Shown: positions 11,940 through 23,790, numbered from the stretch's first letter. The stretch: 64,000 nt of DNA from Bimuria novae-zelandiae CBS 107.79 (GCA_010015655.1 ML976721.1:1-64000), one strand, 5' to 3'. A program made the numbers and translations. Notes: generated by a model from the letters alone, not told the origin.

Positions 11940-14900
11940 GTCTCTAAGATATACTTAGTTAAGGCTTTTTATATCGCTTAGTTTTAGAACTTAGGGTTTA
12001 TTTTTTTTGCTTTTAGACACACTATTAGAAGATACACCTTACTTTTTATATATACGATTAATACTTTATTTACGTTAATTAGTAACCTTATATAGCTAGT
12101 TAAGCTATTTAGGTATTTTCTGCCCTAATATAGCGTAGTTAGATATTTTTTAGACTACTTTACTACTTACTAGAAAGAATAGACACTCGTCTCTTAACTA
12201 TACGTTACTTATATAACTAGTAACATGCTTTCTCACTAATTTATTAAACACTCTAGCCTATTAGACACTACAGTACTGAACTCCCTATAAGAGACACGTA
12301 CTTAGTTTAAAAAAAATAAAAAGCATAGTAGTAATTATTACTTTATTAATAAAAGTCTAAGAGGGGATTACACCTCTTACCCTATATTATAAGGTAGCTA
12401 GAGAAATTAATAAAACTAGTATTCGTTTAACTTTATTACTCTTTTATAGGTAAGGAAGAAAAATAACTTCCTTAACTAATTAAAAATAATACTAGCTATC
12501 CCCCTTCTTTTTTAGGAGGATAACTTTAGTTTCTAGACTTTTACATAGGCATAATAATAACTAAGCGCCTTACTACTAATAAAAGTACTAGGCTCTTAAG
12601 TATTTGCCTTTTTAGAATATCTTTCCTATTTAATAAAATACTCCTAAGCTCTAGTTAGTGTCTACTACTTATTAATAATTTATTCCATATTATAGATATT
12701 ATCGCTATATTAGCGTAATATATCCTTCATAGGCTCCTAATTATGTGGTAACGAGCCACGTAGAGCATATAGTTCTAATAAGGATAAATAGAAAACAGGG
12801 TGAACTCTTCCCAAGCTAGGGAGGTCTACTTAGTATACTGTGGCGGAATCGCCTATGCATTTCGTAACTTCGCCTAGTCTAATCTATTTTTAGTCTAACT
12901 TCTTATTTAGCCTAATTAACGTTATGTTTCGATTCGACACCTATACCTTATTACCTACCTTAAAGTTAAAAGGTAACTTTTTTTTTAAAGCGCCTTCTAG
13001 TACTTTTAGATAACCTTTAGCTTTAACTTAGTATTTATATAGATATTAATAGCTTTAAGGCTATTAAGAACGTATAGGGGCTTTCTCTATTACTTAAAGG
13101 CCTATTAGGCTAATTTAGCTTATAAGAGTTATATCTATAGCAAATTTAGAAGGGTGTAAACCCTATAATAGGATAATAACCATAATTATACGCATATTCC
13201 ACACATAAGACCTATACGGCCTAGTTATTCTATTCTAAGCTATAAAAGATACAAAGATACTATTCTAATGTATAATTTTGCTATTTAGTCTCCCTACTAG
13301 TTTAAGGGTGGAAAGCTAATATTAAAACGCGTTTTAGGTTTAAATAGTAGTAAATAATTTCCTAATACTTTGCTTATATTATCGGACCTCTATTAAATAG
13401 CATAGACTCTAGATTAGTATAAAGCTATATAACTTTATATATCTAGATCTAAGCTAGGTTAACGTTATCCTAGGCTATCCTTGTAGGTACGTAATAAGCC
13501 ATTTTTAAATATTATTTAATATTAACTAAAATAGCGTTATAAACAACTTCGCTAAAGCGACTTAGGGATAGGTCTATAATAAAATCTATAGCTACGTGCT
13601 GCCATGGTCTATTTAGGACAGGTAGTAGCTAGAGAAGCCTTTATAGTTTATAAACCTTTATAGTGGCCTGTTAATAGTGCTTATAATTATTAATATAATC
13701 TGTAACGTTTTTAGCTATCCTATTTTATATATACTTACGCTATACGCGCGTAAGGATCGTACTTATACTGAAATCACCTAATAAGGGTTAATTATAGTAT
13801 TTACTAATTATAGCAGACTTTTCTTTTACTATAAAAGGCTATATTAGCATCTTTAAACGCTTAGCGGAGCTTCTAAGAGCTTTTTACTTTAAGGTATTAT
13901 TATTAAACTTAGAAGTATTAGAATTTTTACTTATAGCCCTAACTTGGGTGCTCAGAGACTTATTATCCTTTATAAGACTTAAATTTTGCTCTTTAAACGC
14001 TTAAATTGCTTTTATAAGCTTTAAGTTACGAATACGGTTTAACTATAATTAAGTAAATATAGTTATAACTATAACTCCTTTAGCTATCTTTAGTGTTCTA
14101 CTAAGCATATCCGCGAGAGGCTTTATAAAGACTCTATTTTATTTATACTTAGCTTATTTAGCATTAAGCATATAGTCTGGACAGCGAGATAGCGTATTTA
14201 CTAGGTTAGTTAAGCCTGTTTAATACGTTATAATAAAGTTATACTTAGGAAGCACTAGGTACGCTTATACTTATTATTATAATAAGGTTTTTATCTTCAT
14301 AAACTAGCGTAAGTTATTATAGTCCGTAAGGACTTTAAATCGTACTCTTTATAAATAACATTACTAGTGCTTAATATATATTATAATTAAGCTATGCTAC
14401 GCTACGCCTAGCTTTTTTAAAGAAAAAAAGTTAATAGGGCGCTAGTACAACGTACTATTTATATTAGGGACTAATTAACTCAAACTAGCGCTAATAGCCT
14501 TATTAGAGGCGTTTATTTTGATATATATCTATCTCCTGTATTTAAAGTGCGTAAGAATTAACACTTTAAGAAAGATATTATAAAATATTTTAAAAGTTCT
14601 TTGCTTATAGCGCTAATATTCATCTTAGCGCTTTCCTCCCTTCTTATAGCTAGCCCGTCCTAGGCTCTATTAGGCGCCTTTTAGGTTAATTTAGTTAAAG
14701 GTAACGCTAATTAAGAGAAATACTTAATAAATTACTTATAGTAGTTTATAAAGCTAATAAAGACCCTAATGTTACGCATACATTATAGCATAGGCTAATT
14801 CTATATAACTTTAATCTAAGACTTATTAACTTAGAGGCCTTTAGGAAAATGATAATGCTAAAGTACTTTATAAACTTTATGTGATAATGGTACTTCTTTA

Positions 14901-14957
14901 GGTTAATAAAGAAGTTTACTTTACTTAAACGTCTTAGGACTTTATAAATATAATCCT
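11940..14957 (-). mobile_element. 5'-truncated Gypsy-type retrotransposon (chromovirus)
   Basis: Minus-strand order from right to left: reverse transcriptase beginning mid-domain (14957-14700, KDYIYKVLRRLSKVNFFINL), RNase H (about 14600-14200, IYIKINASNKAIG), integrase, the C-terminal motif LPSLGRVHPVF (about 12800-12840), and chromodomain-like sequence (about 12720-12560). A polypurine tract (AAAAAAGAAGGGGGA) at about 12495-12512 marks the start of the 3' LTR, whose outer end I cannot fix. Gag, protease and the first part of the RT are missing; the break lies exactly at the DNA transposon at 14960. Heavily RIP-mutated. Confidence 0.7.
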
Positions 14958-15059
14958 TAACGTACTCCACAAGCGAATCGATCACATAAGCGAATCGATT
15001 AGACGTGCCAAGACACACACCAAAATCTGCACCTATCCATCCTTACCAACACTATGCCT

Positions 15060-16970
15060 GTAATTTAAAGATCTAGGACTCTACGCGAGAAGGCAGAATT
15101 GCCTATACTATATATATATTATAAAATAATTAAATTATAAGTATTAGGGAAGCGGCGCGTATATACTACGTAAACTATAATATACTCTTACGCTGCTATT
15201 ATAGCTATTCTATACGCTCTTAAACTATTATAAATAGTAGAAACCTTAATAAGAACAAAGAATAGATATTAATAAAGTAAATATTAGATCTAGCTACTCG
15301 CGGATACCCCCCTTATAAATAAATAGTTAAAGACACCGTAAATATGCTGCGTTAACTACAAGGTAAGTAGTTAGTTAGTAAAAATTAGATTAATAACTAC
15401 GTTAGATGCGCTCTTAAAGTGCAAATTACGTAAAGTAAAAAATATAACTATTAAAAAGTAAAATAAGAAGATTCTAAAGTAATTAATAAATATTTTTAGC
15501 TCTTTAAGAATGTGACGAATAAGCATAGTATCTAAAATAATAATATTTATAATATAGACAAGATTAGCTTCCTAAGAGGTATGACAGCCTAGCATGCTAG
15601 CAGGTCACATGACCTCGCGTACGAGGCGCAACTACCTTACGCCCTAGTGCGGCTGCCCGCGCACCTAGCGCAGTTACTTTAGATAGATAGTTGTTCCCCT
15701 CCAACAAGCGCACAAAAGCGCTGCGAGCCTATATACCTACAGTCTCCTTATCTTAGTGTAGCTAAAATAGAGCTAACTTACCTTATCTACTTCTCTAGAT
15801 GCAGGAGACCGTACCCGTCCTTACAAGAGGTAATATTAGTATAGCCAAAGTTATAACAGTAGTAAATAGCCCTTAATACTATATATAGCCTAGAGATTGC
15901 GACTAGATATTAGTTATTAAATGCATAAGCGTTGCTAAACGCCGTATACTAGCAATAGTTATTACTAAAGGGAAGGTGCTCTAGAACGTCTAGTTTAATA
16001 AGGATATAGGTATTCCAGATAACTAGATGATCGCTTATAGTAAAACCAGATAGTTAAACGACAGACTAGGTTATATATGGCTTACAGAGGTGTTTGATCC
16101 TTGTATAAAGCTACATACTAAAGGCGTTAAACGACTTCTTATTATAGACGGACATAGCAGCTACTATTTAGAGCGATTTGAGACGTACGCAAGGAACAAT
16201 AATATTATCTTGTTATTGCTACTTTTATATTTTTTATATATTTTATAACTATTAGATGTTGCCTGCTTTAGCGCGGATAAGAGGCGCTATTATTAAGGGG
16301 TAGAAATATTAGCCCGTAATAGCTAGAACTACGTTAATATAAATAACTTCTTTTAGATCTACGCTGCTGCTCGTCCTAAATTGCTAAGTAATAGTAATAT
16401 TAAAAGCGCCTTTAGAGCTACTAGTATTTTTTTATTTAATCCTAGTAAGGTGCTTAATAGATTAGGTATAATTAATATCTTACTACCTTCTAAGCCTGTA
16501 TCTTCCTTAATAAATTTAGTAACTAACACACCTAAAATAGTGCGCTAGATTAAGAAGCAGTAAAGAGCTATAAACGCTAATAATATAAGCTTTAGTAATA
16601 ATTAATATTACCTATAATAATAGTAATATAAAAGATAGTAAAAATTGCTAAATTAGCCCTATAAGCGTTAATAATTATAGCTAAGTAACTTAAGCGCGCG
16701 CAGGCTTATAATACTAAAGTAGTTAAAAAGCGTAAGAAGAAAGTTAAGTATATTACTTAAAAAGAGAGTCTTATATTTAAAGAGGTAGTTAAGCTATTAT
16801 AAGAGCGTGTAGAACCTCTAAAAGCTACTTAAAGTATAAATAGTAATATAATACTAGGGCCTTTAAATCAAGCTTGGCGCTACTATAGTAGGTATAATTT
16901 AATTAAGTATAATATAAGGACTTGCCTAGCACTTAAGAAACCTTACGCAATGTAATTATTATATAAAATT
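15060..16970 (+). pseudogene. degraded Fot1-type transposase
   Basis: Boundaries are approximate. Recognisable blocks: IYNIDK (about 15548, first catalytic region), interrupted by the solo LTR at 15580-15825; resuming with VITVVNSP; then RLLIIDGHSSYYLERFETYA (about 16130-16195) and LLDVACFSADKRRYY (16252 onward). The first and second Asp regions and the LLDV Asp are visible. Numerous TAG/TAA at expected Gln/Trp mark RIP decay. Confidence 0.7.
15580..15825. repeat. solo LTR with 5-bp TSD (agagg)
   Basis: A 246-bp segment from TATGACAGCC to CCGTCCTTACA is flanked by AGAGG at 15575-15579 and 15826-15830. It splits the transposase frame of the surrounding element, proving later insertion. It keeps far more CpA/CpG than its surroundings. 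The first dinucleotide is TA instead of TG, explained by one G-to-A change. Contains the near-palindromes AGCATGCT and AGGTCACATGACCT. Confidence 0.85.
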
Positions 16971-17045
16971 AGATAATTATGTTATTAATAGCGGTGTTTC
17001 GCGGTGCCAAGAAATCCCTGATCGATTCGCTTGTGGAGTACGTTA

Positions 17046-19932
17046 CAGTAAAATTAATTAAATCTAATAATAAGCTTTTCTTTATTAAAATAAATATTAA
17101 GAAGTAGTGGTTAGCATAAGTGATTAAGATTAAGTCTTTAGCATATAATATTTAAGTATAAAATAAAGGGGCTAAATACTTAAGGGGTATAATAAAGGAG
17201 AAAGCGCGTGCAATATAACTTAATTTTAACCTATGTTAGTAGATATAGTTTAAAATTACTGAAGCTATAGTCTACTTCTATAATTAAACCTTAAACTACG
17301 CTAATTAATAGTAATCGCTCTATAAAGTATCCTTCATAATAGTAGCCTTTTAGAATAGCGTTATTACCTAACTAAAGAAGCCTAATTAAGCTTACTTAAA
17401 AGTTTATAGCTATAAAGCCTTTACTATAACTAATAATACTAAACGTGGGAAGAGCAAGCTCTAGCGACTAGACCCTAAGGCCTAAATAGGCTATTTAGTT
17501 AGTTATAGATTAATTAATATATAAAGGATATAAATCCTAACTTTAATAAAGATAATTAGTACTCGCGACGTAATATTCGACGAGGATACTATATATTCTC
17601 AGGTAAAACTAACAACCTAATAGATAACTTTATATATAGTATATTAAAAAAAAAGTAGCTTAGGTGCAATTAGTAGAGTTACCTTACTTACCTTAATATA
17701 AGTAAGCTACTAAGTCCTTTAAAAATAAGATAATTAGTAAAGCGCTAAAGGAAGAGGTTAAAGAAGCTTTTAAGTATAGGTAAGATAAGAAAGTTAAGTA
17801 TAAGTATCTAACGCCTCCTTTAACGCTACTACTAATAATACTTTTTATATAACTAATAGTAAGAGGCAATTAAGCTAAACTACCCTTAATAGTATAGACA
17901 AGGTAATAATAGATAAGCCCTTAGGCTACCGCTTTTATAGCAGGCACAAAAGCAGAATCTTATGGTTTTATTAATAAAAAGACGCTTAATAAAATATAGC
18001 TAAAGCGTATAATTACTGTTAGTAAGAAACTTTTCTAAAACTTACTACTAGAACTACCTACCTATAAAGACAAACTTAAAGATTATCTACTAAATTACCT
18101 ATAAAAAGAAGCTAAGCAATCTTGTCTTTAGAGTAACTATAAAATAAAATCCTAAAGTAAGGTAGCTATCTCTTTAGTAAAAGTAGTAAGACATTAGATC
18201 CTTAATTATATATAGGTTTATACCTATAAGTTTAATAAATACTATTAACTATAGAAGTGTAAGATACGACTAGTCGTAAGAGGTAACTAATAATAGCACT
18301 CTACTTTATAAGAAACCTATGCTATAATATTTATAAAATAATCTTTTTATATGCTTATAATAATTATAGCTTAGTTTAACCTAGAGCTTATTTAATATAA
18401 CGTTACTAATGATTTCATTCACGCATACTAGACAGAGAAATCTACATAAGAATGCCCCGCGGCTACCCTCGAGCAGGCACAGTCCTCTAACAACACAAAG
18501 CACTCTATAGACTACGCATATATGCACTGCTTTAGCAGAGAGAGTTCACATTAACGCTCCGCAATATTAGCTTTAAAATAGTGTCCTACAAGCTATATTA
18601 TCTTTTTAAGAATAGTATTAATATTTATTTTTATATATATAATTTTATTATTGCTTACAACAAGTTGTAAAAGCAACTTACTAAAGCCATTTTAATAATA
18701 ATAAGTACTAAGTTTACACGTACTAGTAGTAATTACCTATAGTCGTTTCTAGGAGTTAAAGTTATTAGAGATTAATTAAATTAAAAACTATTACTATTCT
18801 AAATTTGATATATTAATAAAATATCGCGCATTATTAATTAATACAAAATTTGCTATAATACCTTAATAATAATAGTTAAACTACTCCTACGCATAGGGCT
18901 CCCTAGCAAAACTAAAGTTAATTAGTATTAGTAAAAAATAGGATTAACCCACTACGCTATAGTAACTACGCGACTAAATATTACCTTTATAAGTTTTTAA
19001 TTATTATAACTCCTATCTAGCCTTAGTAAAAAGTACTAAGTAGCTACTAACTAAGTTCTCCTCTATCTTATAGATACCTAATTATAAGGTCTTTAGCTTA
19101 AAGGTGTAGATACTTTAGAAGTAGTAAGCAATGTATTTTTTACTAATAATATTATTAACTACAAGAGCTCGCAAGAATACATTATTAAGCTATTTAGTAG
19201 TTAAATTATATAAAGAGCAAGCAAGCAAGATATAGTTACTATATTAACTATAATAGCTAAATTACTAGCACTCTCGCAGGCTGCTAAGTAGGCTTTATTT
19301 ACTTTATAATTACTTAAGGAGGTAAAGATTAAACGTAGTAACTCTCTTATTATAATTTATTATAATAATTAGTAAATAATTTAACTTATTACTAAAAAGA
19401 TCGCTAAGCTGCAGACTAAGCTTTATTATATAAATATCTATAATTATTAGCTAAGACAAGAGATTGCACTAGAGATAATTAAGGTAGACTATTAACGCTT
19501 AAAAGATATAGTTATAAATAGATTTATAAAGGCCCTACTAGCTAACAAATAGAGCAAGTTTTTAGATAAGCTAGGACTTATAGAAATTAAGGATAAAATT
19601 ACTAATAAAAAGGTTAACCTACTTAAGCTAGAGCAAAAGATAGAGGCTTTTAAAATTAAACTATAAAACTATTTAATTACTAATAAATAATCTCTAGCTT
19701 AAGAATAAGCCTAAGCTAAGGGGGTGTGTCTAATTACATGGTCCTCTGCGCTTGCAAGGTGGCTGACGCACTTGTACCCTTACATAAGATGCATTCCTCC
19801 CTTGCATGAGATACATTCTACAACAAAGCAAGGGATGTCTTTATGGTTATATAGAGGATGCTACCTCCCACAGAAGAAACAGAATCAATGATCATTTTTC
19901 GGATCTCATTAAGAACACCCTTCAATCTGACA
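17046..19932 (+). mobile_element. 5'-truncated Copia-type retrotransposon
   Basis: Plus-strand Copia pol remains. Integrase begins mid-domain: KARAI near 17205, then ISTRDVIFDEDTI near 17560. Reverse transcriptase carries IYIRMPRGYPRAGTVL at about 18445-18490 with HKALY following. A polypurine tract (AAGGGGG) lies at 19718-19724, then the 3' LTR. Gag, protease, early integrase and the 5' LTR are absent; the break lies at the DNA transposon ending 17043. The RT block closely resembles the Copia at 55836-60989, so the two are related. Confidence 0.75.
19727..19932 (+). repeat. 3' LTR of the truncated Copia, little RIP
   Basis: A 206-bp LTR from TGTCTAATTACATGG to CAATCTGACA. It shares its start and end (ACCCTTCAATCTGACA versus the mutated CCCTTAAATCTAATA) with the 170-bp LTRs of the Copia at 55836. 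CpA and TpG are common here, while the adjoining internal sequence is strongly mutated, so the mutation boundary is sharp. Confidence 0.75.
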
Positions 19933-20290
19933 ACTTCTAATAGCAAAACTTCTAATTGCAAATATTACTCCTAAACCTAAATAAAAAGATAGAGTTTACA
20001 CTTAGGAAGGAATAACTCTATTAATAGTTTAAACGGTTCGTAATTGTTTATCTTCTTTAGTATCTTGGTATAAGATGGAATTGTTAGGCTAGGGAAGGAT
20101 ATGACCATTGGGGAGAGAAGCACGACAAATGTTCCATGCTCATGATGAAGCTGAATTTCGCTAAGTCCTAGAAGGCGTCCCTTGTATCTAGAGAAGAATA
20201 GATAGATTGCGAGCATTCGTTTTAATGGCATCGGATTGTATCCTGTCATGAGGTCAAGCCATCCTAATCTGGTGCCTGATGATGAGGCAA
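19933..20290. other. intergenic, left edge of the second gene stretch
   Basis: Composition rises from AT-rich to ordinary across 19940-20050. A 105-codon open frame on the minus strand (20294-19977) matches nothing I recognise and overlaps the methyltransferase stop; I take it as chance or 3' UTR. No other feature seen. Confidence 0.4.
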
Positions 20291-21710
20291 TCAAATGGCC
20301 AGGACAGCTTCGAAGACCCCTTCAGACACTCCATCATGAGCATTGTAAATGCACTCTACAGTAAGTCCAGCTTGGCTTATGATACCACGCCAGGCCTCTT
20401 CTGTTCTCTCAGCTACGCCACACAAGGCCATCGTGTTGATATTTTGGATCGACACCTGCTGCCCGGCTCCAGATTGCGGGACATCTGATCGTGGGCTAAA
20501 ATTCTCGAGTATTCTGGTTTCATGGCTTGCGCAAGGTGTTGAAGGATCTTGATAGAGAGGTCGTCCGGCCAGTTGTGAAGGCATTGTCGTGTGTAGTAGA
20601 TTTTAGCATCTAGTCAAAGGTCAGCATCAATATATCTATAACCCCAATGGAGACCCCTCACTCTTCACGGGCTGATCGGTGAAAAAGTCGTGCACCTGGA
20701 ACTCTCTGCCCTCAGCCTTTGGCGCTTGGTCAATCGACATCGCCAAGTCCGGCACAATAATTCTTCCTGGCAGATGAGAAAATGCCGTTTTCAAGGCAAC
20801 GGCCTTTGAACCGTGCCCGCCGCCTACGTCGACGAACATCACTGTGCTAATGGATCTGTCGAATTCATCTATCATCTTCTCTGCCACGGGGTACAAATGC
20901 TGAAGTAGAGCATGAACTTCACCCCAGGTACTCATCAGTGTTCCAAACCCTAGCCCAGCTGTAGGCTTCTCACGAATTATGCTGATGAGGTCCATGTTCT
21001 GTTAGCCGAAAGCTTTCTAAACAGCTGTGTTCATGGGATCTGCAGGGTTCTAGTACTTTGTGGATTCCAGTAGATCGGGCAGGGCTTGGTAAGTTGGATA
21101 CAGAAAGTCGGCGCTGGTAAAGGCATAAGCATTCTTCTTCTTCCAAAGGTAGTTTTCCGCTCACCAATTGACAACGGCATGGCCGAAAGAGGCATTTCCC
21201 AACATTTGGTACTGTAGACGGAGGGGAAATTTTTCCTGGTCAACCTCTTTGATTGCGCCGAAGGCCGTTAGGGCGCGGAGAATGCGTTCTGTGGATCCTA
21301 TCAGCGTTCCATCCGTGCAAACGTGCCAAAAGCTAGCACCGAATACGAACTCAGTAGATCCCGGTCAACGCCTGTAGTAGCCAGCAACTGATCGAGGGTT
21401 TTAGGCGCAAAGTTGTCTTCGGCAAGTCAGGCAAATATTTCCAGCTTCAACGCGATCTTGATCAGGGTACCTTCTACGGGCTAAATATGGTTTCCTCTGT
21501 TAGCCCAAGAAAAACAAGTATATCAGAACCTACCTGAGAGAGCAGCAGGCGAACAACAACTACAGTAGGCCGCTCTAATGCGGCACTAGCCTTCTTAGCA
21601 GCGATATAAAGCTTTGCTCTGAGTTCAACATTCTCTAGAAAATTAGTAGGCGGGCTCCGAGAGATCGCTTCGAGCTCGTCGAGAAGCTGGATGGGTGTTA
21701 GGCGAGACAT
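20291..21710 (-). pseudogene. broken O-methyltransferase (COMT-like, SAM-dependent)
   Basis: Minus-strand remnant of a fungal O-methyltransferase of the type that decorates polyketides and other secondary metabolites. The start MSRLTPIQLLDELEAISRS (21710) is followed by a likely 53-nt intron at 21533-21481 (GTAGGT...TTTAG, with CTAAC inside), then PVEGTLIKIALKLEIFA, an in-frame TGA at 21429-21427 (likely from CGA, Arg) and LAEDNFAPKTLDQLLATTGV. Frames then change around RILRALTAFGAIKEVD and downstream. The SAM-binding motif VDVGGGHG is at about 20836-20813 in an open block with LPGRIIVPDLA. A second intron-like gap precedes IYYTRQCLHNWPDDLSIKIL, which holds the His expected as catalytic base. 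A further frame change near 20460 leads to the C-terminus ERTEEAWRGIISQAGLTVE. Multiple lesions make it nonfunctional. The substrate is unknown. Confidence 0.85.
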
Positions 21711-22860
21711 GACCTATAACAAGTGCACGTATGCCGAAGTTCCTGGAAGGACGGTTTGTAAAGGTTTAATATTTGTGAATGAGTCGATTACTGTGACTGG
21801 AAGGCTGCGAGCATGGGCGAGGTAGTTAAAGGCAGGAGCTGTGCCGCAATCTGACTTATTCGTTCGCAAGTGGCGACGAACCGACGCATCTAAGCTGTCC
21901 GCCAATCGTCCTTCATAACACTATAGCAACGCTCGGGGTTAACAAACTTTGCTCAAAGAAAGGAAGGCTTAGCTGGCCAACATCGGGTACATCCCATTGT
22001 CTAGCGCGCGTATGGTATACATTCCCTTTTACGCCAGATGAAGAGCAGCAGTTTCGGCTGCGCGACAAAGCGTGGGGTGCCACGTCCCAAAATATAAAAC
22101 TAAGCTTAGATGATGTTAATGAACGTTTTCGGGTTAATGGAACTTTCTTCATAGACTTCACCCTCGACGTCTGTCCCAGTTTTTAACCTAAATTGGGGAT
22201 TTAGAACAGGCGAACTCTGGGTTGCTGAAAGAGCTAAGAAACTAGGAAAGCCTTAGCCAGAACGGCTCGGTCTAAACCTAAGCCTTCACAACATGAATGG
22301 AGTTGGATTTACGATACGAGATTCGCGGCACCAATATTGTGGACAGAGAACGGACCGATCGCTACCGGACGGACGGTTGCGCATTTCGCTGTCTCCCCTA
22401 AACCCAAAGAAGTAACCCGCCCGCCTGTTCCCAAAAACGGGAAACCCCACCATCATCCTCCAGGTCATGGATTGTCCTACAGCTGCGCCCTTGCATTCAA
22501 GAATAGATTCTGAAGTTCCCTTAGAACTGTGAAGCTTTTATCGCCGAAGCCACCGTGACTCATTCTGAAGAATCAAGCTTGAGAGTCCACCGACTGCGTG
22601 GCCCTAGGGTGAAAAGTCAGATTGCTTCTCTCGGCCACAATACTTGCGCGACAAGCTTTGCTTTTATGCCCCCTGGCACTGTATATACGTGCGAGCCGCA
22701 GCAGTAACCGCATCCAGGGGTATGTGAGCAAAAGCGACCTGCAATTGTGCCTCCGTTAAAAAGTCCGTCCGAACCCACACGCCGTTTCCCACAACTTCCG
22801 TGACTGCGACCTTCCCTTCTCTTCGCGCCCTCACCAAAAGGACATTGTCGCTCTACCACG
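21711..22860. other. intergenic between O-methyltransferase remnant and DUF3605 gene
   Basis: About 1.15 kb of ordinary composition between divergent genes. One plus-strand open stretch (21830-22186, 118 codons, no ATG) contains protein-like sequence such as FTPDEEQQFRLRDKAWG and VNGTFFIDFTLDV; I do not recognise it and it may be a gene fragment or chance. The last 400 bp should hold the DUF3605 promoter; a pyrimidine-rich stretch precedes its ATG. Confidence 0.4.
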
Positions 22861-23559
22861 ATGGCTCGACAAATAATAGATGACGAATCCCAACCTTTAA
22901 CCTTCCAATCAACCTGGAAAGCCAACCCCGACCCCACCGCGCTTCCCTTCCCCCGTGACGACCCGCCATTTGCCCTAACAGCCGTCGACTGGCACCAACT
23001 CAGCATCACCGACGACCAGTTCACGCCGCACACCTGGGAAGACATCCACCACCTCATCATAACCGACCAGCTCAATGAGCTCAAGCGTTGGCCCTCGTTC
23101 CTCAAAGCGTATCTCGCATGGACCGCGCACGTCAAGGCGAAGTACGGCAGCGCAACGCAGTACCTTCTTCAGCAGCGCCTCTTCTGGGTGCCTCTCAACT
23201 CCACTGGCTCCTTCAAATTTGCTGTCGCGAACGAGACGCCGTTCATGGACCCGCGGGACTATAAGATTATCAAGAATGACTGGACGTATGCGGTGACGGA
23301 GGGGATTAGTCATATTGTGGTGTGGTCAAAGAAGGCATTACCAGTGGATGGGGTGGGGGCATTAACCGAGGACGGAAGACGGATTGTGCAAGATTTCGTT
23401 AAGCGAGAGTTTAGGGATCAGGCGGGAGAAGAGGTGGAAGGGAGCAAGGTGCAGTGGTTCAAGAATACGACGATCTTGCAAAGCGTGAGGGCGTTGGAGC
23501 ATATTCATGTGTTGGTTAGGGATGTGGATGAGGATATCTTGCGACAGTGGATAAACTAA
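22861..23559 (+). CDS. DUF3605 / GIG1-like protein
   Basis: A 232-residue soluble protein of the fungal DUF3605 family, whose Candida member GIG1 is induced by N-acetylglucosamine; molecular function is not established. The start has a good context (ACCACGATGGCT). Family-type features: FALTAVDWHQLSITDDQFTP near 38-57, LNELKRWPSFLKAYLAWTAH near 72-91, and FMDPRDYKIIKNDWTYAVTE near 129-148 followed by ISHIVVWSK. The C-terminus has IVQDFVKREFRDQ and HVLVRDVDEDILRQWIN. Length fits the family, with no intron and no lesion. It is the only intact gene in this 3.8-kb stretch and is flanked by a dead methyltransferase and AT-rich transposon DNA. Confidence 0.85.
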   Translation: MARQIIDDESQPLTFQSTWKANPDPTALPFPRDDPPFALTAVDWHQLSITDDQFTPHTWEDIHHLIITDQLNELKRWPSFLKAYLAWTAHVKAKYGSATQYLLQQRLFWVPLNSTGSFKFAVANETPFMDPRDYKIIKNDWTYAVTEGISHIVVWSKKALPVDGVGALTEDGRRIVQDFVKREFRDQAGEEVEGSKVQWFKNTTILQSVRALEHIHVLVRDVDEDILRQWIN

Positions 23560-23763
23560 GATCGTGTACAATCGAAATGTAGTCTAGAAACTAGGGGGTG
23601 GTGGCCGGGAGACGCATGCGAATGCTGAGAGAGCGCCCAAATATCTACCCTACTGCTGATAGTGAGTGCAATAGGCTAGATGGCTGCCGAGATATAGAGA
23701 GACGATAGTCAAGTAAGGCGGTAAACACTAACATATAAGGCTAGGCTTAGGCTGGTAAATAGG

Positions 23764-23790
23764 TAGGGGTTAGGTTAGGGTTAGGTTAGG
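23764..23790 (+). repeat. short interstitial telomere-like repeat
   Basis: The sequence TAGGGGTTAGGTTAGGGTTA continues as GGTTAGG: alternating TTAGGG and TTAGG units, matching the usual fungal telomere repeat with one-base shortening. It lies about 200 bp past the DUF3605 stop, where composition switches to AT-rich. Confidence 0.75.

Larger units (their letters stand above)
14960..17043 (+). mobile_element. RIP-degraded Fot1/pogo-type transposon with a solo LTR inside
   Basis: The left end ACGTACTCCACAAGCGAATC and its reverse complement at 17018-17043 form the inverted repeat (about 26 bp); TA flanks both sides (14958-14959 and 17044-17045). At the left end AAGCGAATCGAT occurs at 14971-14982 and 14988-14999, a 17-bp period. 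The right end shows only one clear copy. The left flank is Gypsy (minus) and the right flank is Copia (plus), both cut at this element. Confidence 0.85.

Noticed and set aside
7200..19700. Mitochondrial DNA insertion as the reason for AT richness
   Set aside because: The AT-rich blocks contain identifiable nuclear transposons with TIRs, LTRs and TSDs, and the bias is TpA-specific.
19977..20294. 105-codon minus-strand frame next to the methyltransferase
   Set aside because: No recognisable motif, overlaps the methyltransferase stop and extends into AT-rich DNA; likely 3' flank.
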